Assembly: GCF_000317105.1 (NCBI RefSeq)
Contig: NC_019693.1
Coordinates: 4,899,227 to 4,963,226, forward strand
DNA length: 64,000 nucleotides
DNA from: Oscillatoria acuminata PCC 6304
GTDB lineage: Bacteria > Cyanobacteriota > Cyanobacteriia > Cyanobacteriales > Laspinemataceae
Direction: 5' to 3'
Shown here: positions 19,601-25,947 of the stretch, piece after piece
Layout: each line of letters starts with the position of its first letter
Position numbering within the stretch: position 1 is the first letter of the stretch
The notes under the pieces: generated by a model
What the model was told of the DNA's origin: nothing
Seen by the model: the letters and a program-made list of their open reading frames with translations, nothing else
The model's database searches: none
Made by a program: the position numbers and the translations under genes

Positions 19601-22600
19601 GGTTTGCACAGCGATCGGACTATCTAACAGAGTCGTCCCGGTACTATTCAGGGTAAAGGCAGCAAGGGGGGTGAGATTGCCAACGGGCCCCAGAATTGAA
19701 ATATTGCCGGACCCGGCATTTAAGGTTAAACTTTGTGTCTCTGGGTTGGTCCCGTTCAGGGTTTGGTTAAAAGTAATGTCTCCACCCCCTGCGGTTCCCG
19801 AGGTGGTGAGGGTGGTGGTGGGTTGAGTTAGGGTGACATTTCCGGCAAAGGCGATCGCACTGCCACTGCCTGCGGTTGCCGATGTATCAATATTCCCGTT
19901 CAGGGTAATGCTTCCCGTCCCAGAACTGAGGGTAATCGGTCCTGCCTGACTGGTACTGGCGGTATCCGTCGTTGCAGTCGTCAGATTACTCACCGCGATG
20001 TTACCATTCGGGGCAGAGAGGGTAATTGCACCGCCATCTCCTGCCGTGGTACTGGTATTCAGGGTAGTCCCGGCAACCGTGGTAATATTCCCCGTATTGC
20101 TTGTAATTTCTATATTACCGCCCGGAGTAGTGATATTACTGGCGGCCACATCGCCATCCGCAACCAAGGCGATCGCTGAATTATTCGCCCCAGATAGCGT
20201 TCCTGCCGTATAAGTAATGGTTCCCCCTGGACCGGGTGATTGAATCGTAATAGGGGAATTAAACGTAGCATCTCCCAGTAAGATAATCTGATGACTTCCG
20301 GTGTCTGACCCAATGAAAACACGCTCAAATCCCGGTTGAATCGCCGCAATGTCTGTTGCATCCAAATTCAACTGAGATAGATTCCAAGTTGTTCCCCCAC
20401 CCACCGTAATCTGCATTGTTGGCGTTATCGGTTCCAAGTGCAGCATACCCGTCCCGGCGATCGTTGTTGTCGCGGTGAGATTAATCTCATCCCCTTGCAA
20501 TCGGATCGTCCCGCCGCCATTGGCCGTAATCGCAGTCCCCGTAACCGTCAACCCGTCAGCATTTCCGGTCCCTACACCAACCAACGAAATCTCTCCCATT
20601 CCCGTAGTTTCAATCATGCCATTGGAGAGTGAGATTCCCCGGTTCACCGTCCCTGTCAACGCACCTCTTCCCGTCAGAGAAATATTCCCATCCCCAGTCC
20701 GCAGAATGGGTCCGTTGCCAACCCCAACAATCCCAAAATTATTGCTATTCCCCGGTCCACCCTCACCCTCAAGGGTAATGTTACCCGTTCCCATCGCTTC
20801 GATTCGGGGACTTTCTAACAGAAAAATCCCTTCGTTATAGAGATCCCCCAACCCGCCAGTCCCTGTGATATTAATATTCCCAGTTCCGGTAGTTTGGATT
20901 GCTGCATTATCCTGAATCGAAGTCCCCCGATTATTTCCTAATATCCCATTGCTGTCCCCCCCAAGTCCATTAAAATTGATGTTCCCATCGGCAGCAGAAA
21001 CTAAAGTATTCACCCCGGAAATCAGTAGGCCAAAATTGCCTCCATCTTGGGTACTGTTTCCTCCGATCGCAGTGAACTCAATTCTCCCTGTTCCGCCGGT
21101 TTCGACCCGACTCCCGGTGGTGATACTTAACCCTCGATGATTCCCATACTCCCCATTCCCGCCTTTCCCAATCATCTGAATATCTCCCGAAGCGGAACTC
21201 ACTTCTGAATTCGCTGCAATCCGAATTCCATTATTACTAAATGTATTAATCCCAATCCCTGTAGAGTCCCCGCCCGTTCCTTGCAGTATAATCTCTCCCG
21301 ACCCCGTATGTTCAATGGTGCTCGCATCCATCCAGAGTCCCGTATGTCCCCCATCCAAACCGAAACCCCCACTTCCCATCACGAGAATCTGTCCCGTACC
21401 CGTGGTTTCCAATCGACTCCCATTCAGGAGTTGAACCCCATAATTATTGGTAAGATCCGTCCCTCCGGTCCCCACTAATTCAATATTCCCCCCGCCAGCG
21501 AGGATTGCAGCATTGAAGAGATCGACCCCGACTCGGGTGGCCCCGATACTTCCAGTCCCATATCCAATAAAATCACCGCCATTTGTCGCAATTGTGGCAT
21601 TAACAATCTTGAGGTTGCTGCGTGCAAATAAGGTCACATGACCACCATTGGTGGTAATATTTTGATTAATCCGAATATTATTATCCGCATCGGCCCAAAT
21701 TCCCACCCCTGGGGTGGTGATATTAATCGGCGCATCAAACGTAATATCATTGGTTGCCTGTAAAACAACCTCCGCTGTGGCAGCAGAAATCGTTCCATTA
21801 TTAATCGTATTGTTAACCCCTGGGTCGGCAAATTCGTCATTCGCCGCTAACTCCCCTGGATTGTTCGGTCCATCGACAACGGTGATATTAATTGGATCTA
21901 AAAGTAATGTACCTAAATTACCCAGGGGTGAGGATAAATTCACCCTTCCCGCAAAGTCCAGATACTGCTTTCCGGAGACTTCGGCAAATCCGCCATCGCC
22001 GCCCTGTAACCCGCCTTGCGCCGTAATCTGACCATAAAATCGCGTGGTTTCGTCCGCCCAAACGATAATGCGTCCACCATCCCCTTGGACTAAACTATCA
22101 GCAGAAATCGCCGATAAGGAACTGACAAATGTGCGACGCGCATTCGGAATCGTCCCCTCTCCTTGGAACTCACCTCCAATCCGAATATCACCCCCACCCA
22201 AAATACCATTGGCATTAATTGTGGCATCCACCACAGCGATCCGTTCTCCCACGATCGTCACTCCCCCGCCCATTTCTCCAGAAACCTCCAGGGTTCCCGA
22301 GGCGATCGCATCCCCCCATTCCACCGGGCGACTGATTCCAGAACCGGATAAGGCAATGCTGCCATCCCCTTGGACTTCTACCTGATTGGCGTGAGACAAA
22401 CCGCCTCCAGTGAGTAATTCCGGTAACGACATCGGCGTAATTTCCGAGGAAAAAATCCCGGTTTTCCCCGCTTCAGAAGGAGTTGCCGCAATGTCTAAAC
22501 TCAGGAGATGATTCGGTTGGGAAATTCTTACCACACTTTCCCCGGGTACAGCGGCGATCGTAATTTGACCCCCTCTCGATTCCAAGGTCCCGGCATTTAA

Positions 22601-23188
22601 AACCGTTCCCCCCATTAAACTTAAATGCTGTCCATCCGCGAGAGTTAAGTGACCTAAATTAGCGATCGCCCCCGGTTCGGTGAGATTAAAGGCAAAATGA
22701 GATGGGGTTCCTACCAGATTCGCCCAAATATTGTCTCCCGTCGCATTAAACCAATGGTTGCCAAATCCAATTCCCGTTGCCGTCGTTGCCGTCAAATCCC
22801 CGGGTAAATTTAACTGGGCATTTGAACCAAATAATATCCCGGCAGGATTCATTAAAAACAGATTAGAAGGACCGCCCGTGATTTGAATTAATCCATTAAT
22901 ATAGGAGGCATTTCCCCCGGTGATTCGTCCTAAAATATTTTGAATCTCGGGCAGGGATTGGAAGTTGGCAATCTGCCCTACATCAAGATTAAAATGCTCA
23001 AAACTGTGGAACAAATTGACCCCATCGGGCGATCGCTGTCCCCCCATAATCTCAAAGCGATTCCCCTCTGGTGTCACGAGAGTTCCTGTCCCATCCCCGG
23101 CAGGGGCGATCGGTTGGGCAAGGCATTTGCCCATTTCAATTCCAGGAACCGACAAAACAGCTACAAATAGCACCCACATTTTGTTCAT
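13673..23188 (-). CDS. Giant TPS-type exoprotein with beta-helix repeats and C-terminal CHAT (caspase-like) domain
   Basis: 3,171 residues from the ATG (a TTG two codons earlier is also open). Residues 1-25 form a signal peptide ending AQP. Residues about 30-240 are the filamentous-haemagglutinin/TPS secretion domain (NLFHSFEHFNLDVGQIANF, GPSNLFLMNPAGILFG), which directs export through a TpsB pore. About 2,000 residues of right-handed beta-helix repeats rich in Gly, Thr and Asn follow, including near-identical units ITATGAVNFTANTDINTQAI. A Pro/Ala/Val linker of PAPVNN and VEVPAP repeats precedes a roughly 400-residue C-terminal region ending in a CHAT domain with catalytic His (HLATHAEF, about residue 3014) and Cys (LVLSACRTALG, about 3057). 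CHAT proteins are caspase-related peptidases. A secreted CHAT is unusual compared with cytosolic defence CHATs. No TpsB gene is in this window. Confidence 0.9.
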   Translation of the reverse strand: MNKMWVLFVAVLSVPGIEMGKCLAQPIAPAGDGTGTLVTPEGNRFEIMGGQRSPDGVNLFHSFEHFNLDVGQIANFQSLPEIQNILGRITGGNASYINGLIQITGGPSNLFLMNPAGILFGSNAQLNLPGDLTATTATGIGFGNHWFNATGDNIWANLVGTPSHFAFNLTEPGAIANLGHLTLADGQHLSLMGGTVLNAGTLESRGGQITIAAVPGESVVRISQPNHLLSLDIAATPSEAGKTGIFSSEITPMSLPELLTGGGLSHANQVEVQGDGSIALSGSGISRPVEWGDAIASGTLEVSGEMGGGVTIVGERIAVVDATINANGILGGGDIRIGGEFQGEGTIPNARRTFVSSLSAISADSLVQGDGGRIIVWADETTRFYGQITAQGGLQGGDGGFAEVSGKQYLDFAGRVNLSSPLGNLGTLLLDPINITVVDGPNNPGELAANDEFADPGVNNTINNGTISAATAEVVLQATNDITFDAPINITTPGVGIWADADNNIRINQNITTNGGHVTLFARSNLKIVNATIATNGGDFIGYGTGSIGATRVGVDLFNAAILAGGGNIELVGTGGTDLTNNYGVQLLNGSRLETTGTGQILVMGSGGFGLDGGHTGLWMDASTIEHTGSGEIILQGTGGDSTGIGINTFSNNGIRIAANSEVSSASGDIQMIGKGGNGEYGNHRGLSITTGSRVETGGTGRIEFTAIGGNSTQDGGNFGLLISGVNTLVSAADGNINFNGLGGDSNGILGNNRGTSIQDNAAIQTTGTGNINITGTGGLGDLYNEGIFLLESPRIEAMGTGNITLEGEGGPGNSNNFGIVGVGNGPILRTGDGNISLTGRGALTGTVNRGISLSNGMIETTGMGEISLVGVGTGNADGLTVTGTAITANGGGTIRLQGDEINLTATTTIAGTGMLHLEPITPTMQITVGGGTTWNLSQLNLDATDIAAIQPGFERVFIGSDTGSHQIILLGDATFNSPITIQSPGPGGTITYTAGTLSGANNSAIALVADGDVAASNITTPGGNIEITSNTGNITTVAGTTLNTSTTAGDGGAITLSAPNGNIAVSNLTTATTDTASTSQAGPITLSSGTGSITLNGNIDTSATAGSGSAIAFAGNVTLTQPTTTLTTSGTAGGGDITFNQTLNGTNPETQSLTLNAGSGNISILGPVGNLTPLAAFTLNSTGTTLLDSPIAVQTLTTDAGGTTLLNSNLTTTGAIAFGNAVSLGNPVTLTSGGNPVTFGSTLDGTHSLTLNAGIGDITLMGAVGSQMELGEFTLNSTGTTQFGSSVNSASLTTNAGGVTEINGNMTTTGPLGQVYGNALSITGDVILTGDEIDFQQAVSGVGSLTLAPYTPTQAIAVGGTMESGVGTLDLTEAELSLLQPGFTQITIGGSNTSGLISLTGNLELNIPLTLQALGSGGAIDTTGGTLTGNAGEAIALQADGTIQTGNILNSGGTVTLTSNTGNLDTSAGTLDTSSPTASGGAITLNSPTGIITLGGINSSTTAADSTTTAGTVTLNAVSGEITLYNDINSSATDGSGLDIIFTGDVTLAQSVLLNASGTTTSGNIQFNQRLNSTTGSESLTAVAGSGNVTFSGAVGDINPVGDLTVNSTGMTQFDATVNAQTLTLDAGGTTTIAGNITTTGGQSYGNTVSILGNITFTGDEIDFYNPVSGTGDLILQPFTPSLAIALGGGFDTGATTLDLTATDLGWLQNGFNSLTIGRANSSGPIALSGNVTFADPITVRSPLNPGSITTTGFTLSGTDNATLTLQSSGNITTGPITTPGNSITLNSTNGEISTNGGTLDTTAATNGGPVTLTAAQMLSTGDILTYSTATGNGGPISLNTPSAIATGSLDASAVSGTGGTILLNGSTLIPGNITTTNNTITLNAPVTLATDATFQITGNGGAITFNSTLDGDLNLTLNAVQGPITFQGAIGSIKPLQSLTVITTGTTAIADQITVNNTLDFTAATGGTQLTTDVAITANTGNILLQNSPISGANHRLTLSAPTGTISLDAIGSNGNELGGLTIENAAILNLFGNIYTNGGIDFTQANIINLPGTGIILETDSDNSSLTTTGVSVNGPGSLTVNAGTGNVEFGTLGNSTALTGITVNAATVNANSPITVGTDGITINASGAIATGSPITATGAVNFTANTDINTQAITGTDINLTSNTGAIATGSSITATGAVNFTANTDINTQAITGTDINLTSNTGAIAIGNGMNASGGVTLDADRNITTQAITGTDINLTSNNGAIATQGPITAGGTLNFTAPNDVTTEDIRATNINITSTNGNLNLGNLNTASTTAAGGYIFLTSNTGEIATGHLTSSGATDGGEIFVNASTQITSGEINSSGISGVGGNVTLDPSWDIQVTWINSEGATQGGFVDITTGRFFRATGIFTNRQGNPASISSLGGNGGSITIRHGGNGITPFIIGDGTNNGTAAQITSGSSAIASGSFLYTFTQGNIGIISVPEPPPPEEVPAPVEVPAPVEVPAPAETPLTPIPAPVNNPAPVNNPAPVNTPAPVNNPAPQGIVVPMHPVLPQELPAQTAQPEPGLPINVPTSPLIPEDTAPIAQLSTEPPVSQPHQGEQPQLSQPQEQGQPPQFEPQSPESTPIAVLEDATGISLSPDIPILSLETRSPLELSIESTTESITESAIVNFPEDYRKNPLSPLENPGFYPREQILSLETSLDPQFSLTYHELGRERTTAEYNSLNSHSTIARIETQSSQTSSAISSAEAQTSDSDQPQSSTHNNPNSAAAISAQIDRIFEQDDPEASIWTIEQIRNQEFGQYLGVTANLAQQSIALKYFQDVLQTIDRQTGKQAAIIYAIARESQLELILVPPIGVPIRYSVPEATRETLLAEANEFRQSLTDPKQRHNTRYLRSAQQLHQWLIAPMESDLQKLGISTLMFSLDPGLRSIPLAALHDGEKFLVETCNYSLIPSFSLTNHIYESLENVNILAMGASEFTEHKSLPAVPLELESITSETWSGKSFLNQQFTRENLLNQRHSESFSIIHLATHAEFLPGNASNSYIQLWENQLYLDEIPTFNWDNPQVELLVLSACRTALGNEEAELGFGGLAVQSGVKTALASLWYVSDEGTLGLMRDFYHHLRTSPLKSEALRQAQINMIHNNIRIENGELFNAPGTVQLPPELSHLSTLSLSHPYYWSGFTAIGSPW
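15610..15780. repeat. Tandem repeats encoding the Pro-rich linker
   Basis: Two arrays inside the CHAT gene: about four copies of a unit containing gttgactggcgcagga (encoding PAPVNN) and about three copies containing ctggcgctggtacttct (encoding VEVPAP). Such arrays can change copy number by slippage, which would alter linker length. Confidence 0.75.
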
Positions 23189-23380
23189 ATGCAATTAGTA
23201 TCCCAATGGATAAAGTTAGTTAATACAACATAAAACAGGAATGAGATGCACCGGGCGATCGACTAGACAGGGACAGACAATAGACAGGAATGCAAACTTT
23301 TAGACTGACCCCCTCAACTCACTTTAGAAAGGGGAACTTTTTGCGATTCGGCAAGAAGTCTAATCAGACAATTTCACGAA

Positions 23381-23420
23381 ATTACTGCCATTCATCGTGC
23401 ATTACTGCCATTCATCGTGC
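23381..23420. repeat. Perfect 20-base tandem duplication
   Basis: The 20-mer attactgccattcatcgtgc occurs twice head to tail, about 190 bases upstream of the CHAT gene start, in a 540-base region (23189-23728) with no credible gene. Confidence 0.85.
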
Positions 23421-23728
23421 TTTTTAAAAACAAAACCCGGTGCTTTGGCAGTGAAACCCCGCTTGGGGTCCGACTAATTGAATGCCGTCCTGACGCCGTA
23501 GATTGTCCCCGCTTTAGAGTTATCTTAGCCCCAGGATATGGAAATTTTATGTCATTTTATGATTATTCCCAATCAGGAGGATTAAATAACTGTTTTTCAA
23601 AAATTTCCAAACCAGGGAGTCTCTTCCTCTCCAAGTTTGGCATTTAAGTGAGTCAATATTCTCCTCATGATTGAGGCTTTAAAATAAGTAAACCGGCTAT
23701 ATTAATCTTTGGACACTTAAATATCACG

Positions 23729-24943
23729 TCACTTCACTTTTTCTCCAATATAGGAACATTTACTGGACAAATCATGCAGAATTTCCACAATTTCTAACGC
23801 AGGGGCATCAATGATTTGAATAAAAGCGGGAATCACTTCTTTAGGGACCGATTCTAGGGGTTCAGTCCGAATTAAAATAGAACAGTGAGACCCTTTAGTT
23901 TGAGCCGCTTTTGATAACAACCGGACTGCATCTAGGAGAGATTCTCCAGGTCTTTGGACTCGGACTAAAATGGGTTTATTATTAAATTGTTGTTTGAGGA
24001 TGGCATCAATTCCCTTATTGCGATGGACTGGAATAGCATCTAATCCTTGCAATAAGGCTAAAGCGTCTGGATTGGCGGTTAAATAGGAGTATCGGCCTTT
24101 TTCTAGCAGATTAGAAGCAGTTTTTATGGGATTAACAAGGCGTTGTTGGGTCAATTCAATAGCATCCGCAGAAATATCCATTCCGATGCCGTGGCGGCCC
24201 AAAAGTTGCGCTGCCACCAAAGTTGTGCCGCTGCCGCAAAAGGGGTCGAGGATTAAATCTCCGGGATGGGTGGCAATTTCGATGATGCGTTCCAGGAGGA
24301 GAATTGGTTTTTGGGTGGGATAACCGACTCGTTCTTTTGCTTTAGGATTGAGGTAAGGAATGTCCCAAACATCAGATAAGGGAACGCCTTTTTTGCTATC
24401 ATTGAGAATGACTTCCCCCTGTTCGTCCCGGGCGTAGATAGATTTACCCTGGGAATTGCGCGATCGCCTCTGCAAGATTTGGTCTACATTGGTGGATTCC
24501 GAATAATTGGTATAGTGGGGATTAAAGGTAAATGAATTGGTTTTTGAATAAAAATAAATCGTTTGATGGGCGGGTAATAATCCTTTTTTAGAATTAGACC
24601 AGCGTTTGTAATGCCAAATAATCTCCGAACGAAACTGGTCCGGTCCAAATACTTCATTTAACAGGGAACGAATCAGATAATTGGCTGTTGTATCACAATG
24701 GACGAAAATACTCCCAGAGGATTTGAGAACGCGATGCAAGGGAACCAATCGCTGATAAAGGAACTCTGCATATTTTTTATGGCAACCCCACAAATCATCG
24801 AAGGAAAATTCTTTGCTGCCATCTCTGGTTTTCAGTTTATGGATTTTTTCGGTAAAAAAGGGCGGGTCTAGATAAATAGCATTAACGGATTCATCGGGAA
24901 TTTGCTCTAAAAGATTCAGGCAATCGCCTGTAAAGACTTTCAT
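23729..24943 (-). CDS. Site-specific DNA methyltransferase (DPPF type, beta-class order)
   Basis: 404 residues. The target-amino methylase motif is near the N-terminus (NAIYLDPPFFTEK), and the SAM-binding FxGxG motif follows (LDPFCGSGTTLVAAQLLGRHGIGMDIS, around residues 235-260), the beta-class order. DPPF favours N6-adenine over N4-cytosine but does not prove it. A GYPTQKP motif precedes the SAM site as usual. The last 120 residues are an added domain (KGIDAILKQQFNNKPILVRVQRPGESLLDA...) that I do not recognise; it may contribute to recognition. No restriction endonuclease gene is adjacent, so this is probably an orphan methylase. The window is rich in GCGATCGC, but the target sequence cannot be deduced here. 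Confidence 0.85.
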   Translation of the reverse strand: MKVFTGDCLNLLEQIPDESVNAIYLDPPFFTEKIHKLKTRDGSKEFSFDDLWGCHKKYAEFLYQRLVPLHRVLKSSGSIFVHCDTTANYLIRSLLNEVFGPDQFRSEIIWHYKRWSNSKKGLLPAHQTIYFYSKTNSFTFNPHYTNYSESTNVDQILQRRSRNSQGKSIYARDEQGEVILNDSKKGVPLSDVWDIPYLNPKAKERVGYPTQKPILLLERIIEIATHPGDLILDPFCGSGTTLVAAQLLGRHGIGMDISADAIELTQQRLVNPIKTASNLLEKGRYSYLTANPDALALLQGLDAIPVHRNKGIDAILKQQFNNKPILVRVQRPGESLLDAVRLLSKAAQTKGSHCSILIRTEPLESVPKEVIPAFIQIIDAPALEIVEILHDLSSKCSYIGEKVK

Positions 24944-25048
24944 GGGTATGCTGTTGTGCTTAAGACTTTAGCACTTTAGGCGATAATTTCACTGACTACA
25001 ATTTTAAATGACAGGATTTACGCAATTTATAACATTGAATGCTTAATA

Positions 25049-25086
25049 ATAATGTAGAGGCGAATCGCGAATCGCCTCTACATTAT
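25049..25086. repeat. TGTAGAGGCGA palindrome
   Basis: A near-perfect palindrome with arms taatgtagaggcga / tcgcctctacatta, same family as 49191 and 60851. It lies in the 230 bases between SSB and the methyltransferase. Confidence 0.8.
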
Positions 25087-25170
25087 TTAGGGTTTGCCCT
25101 CCCAAAATCGGTAAGTCTTGAATGAATTGAACCAATTGTGAGAGAAAGCGATTTAGACTACAACTTTAGA

Positions 25171-25701
25171 CTAAAACGGAATTTCATCCTCTGGATCATC
25201 AACGGGGGGCTGTTGATAAGAGGTTCTTGCCGGGGGTGGAGAGACCCTGGATGCGGCGGTTGGTTCTGATGGGGTGGGGGTATGTGCGGCAGGCGATCGC
25301 CCTTGATCCGTTGCAGCAGGTGCGGTAGATCTGCGCGATTCTAATGCCACCACATTGGTTGCTGGAGTTGCGTTACTGGGGGACGATGCACTTCCAGTTT
25401 GTTCCCCTAAACTGTGGATGCGTTGTGCGACTAATTCCGCCCGTTTTTCCTTAAATCCTTCGGGACGTTCCACAGTATTCATGCTCAATCGCCCTTCAAT
25501 CACTACCCGATCGCCCACGCGATAGTTACTGTGCAGTTCTTGAGCAAAATTTCCCCATCCAATTACCTTTAAATGAGCCGGTGGATCATTTTGCCGATAG
25601 GTGGTAAACTCCACTAACATTTCCGCGATCGCTAAATTGTCACTGGTATAGCGCAATTGCGGTTCTTGAATGATTTGTGCCATTAAAATGCAATTATTCA
25701 T
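25171..25701 (-). CDS. ssb: Single-stranded DNA-binding protein
   Basis: 176 residues. The first 105 form the SSB OB-fold (MAQIIQEPQLRYTSDNLAIAEMLVEF, HLKVIGWGNFAQEL, GDRVVIEGRLSMNT). A flexible Ala/Pro/Thr-rich linker follows and the protein ends in the acidic tail DDPEDEIPF, which recruits partner proteins in replication, repair and recombination. It acts as a tetramer on single-stranded DNA. Cyanobacteria often have more than one SSB, and this one diverges from the textbook N-terminus (no MNxV-x-L-x-GRL), so it may be the cyanobacterium-specific form. The ATG follows GAGA. Confidence 0.9.
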   Translation of the reverse strand: MNNCILMAQIIQEPQLRYTSDNLAIAEMLVEFTTYRQNDPPAHLKVIGWGNFAQELHSNYRVGDRVVIEGRLSMNTVERPEGFKEKRAELVAQRIHSLGEQTGSASSPSNATPATNVVALESRRSTAPAATDQGRSPAAHTPTPSEPTAASRVSPPPARTSYQQPPVDDPEDEIPF

Positions 25702-25894
25702 AATCTCTGTTGTGTTAACTAGAACTTAATCAGACGAATTATCTAACAGCAAATCGAATCTCATTCTGACTGGATTCAGCGCTCTTAACTTTGCTCCCTG
25801 TTTCCCCTCCTTTACTCCATTATATCGGTCTGTGGAGTCCCTGTCCTACCTATCCCTGGGGATTCTCCCGAGGCAGAGGTGAGGCGATCGCCAG

Positions 25895-25917
25895 AAAAAG
25901 ACGCCCATGAGGGCGTC
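25895..25917 (-). terminator. Intrinsic terminator of the sugar nucleotidyltransferase gene
   Basis: On the minus strand a perfect 7-base stem gacgccc / gggcgtc with tetraloop tcat is followed by five T. It lies about 30 bases after the stop of the gene ending at 25948. Confidence 0.85.
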
Positions 25918-25947
25918 TCTTAAAATACCATGAAACCAGTCGCCGCC

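Noticed and set aside
15228-23170. Numerous plus-strand frames across the CHAT gene
   Set aside because: They are antisense shadows of a repetitive Gly/Thr/Val-rich gene with strong codon bias.
23417-23647. Plus-strand open frame of 76 codons
   Set aside because: No ribosome site and no recognisable protein character; it lies between divergent leaders and starts within a tandem repeat.
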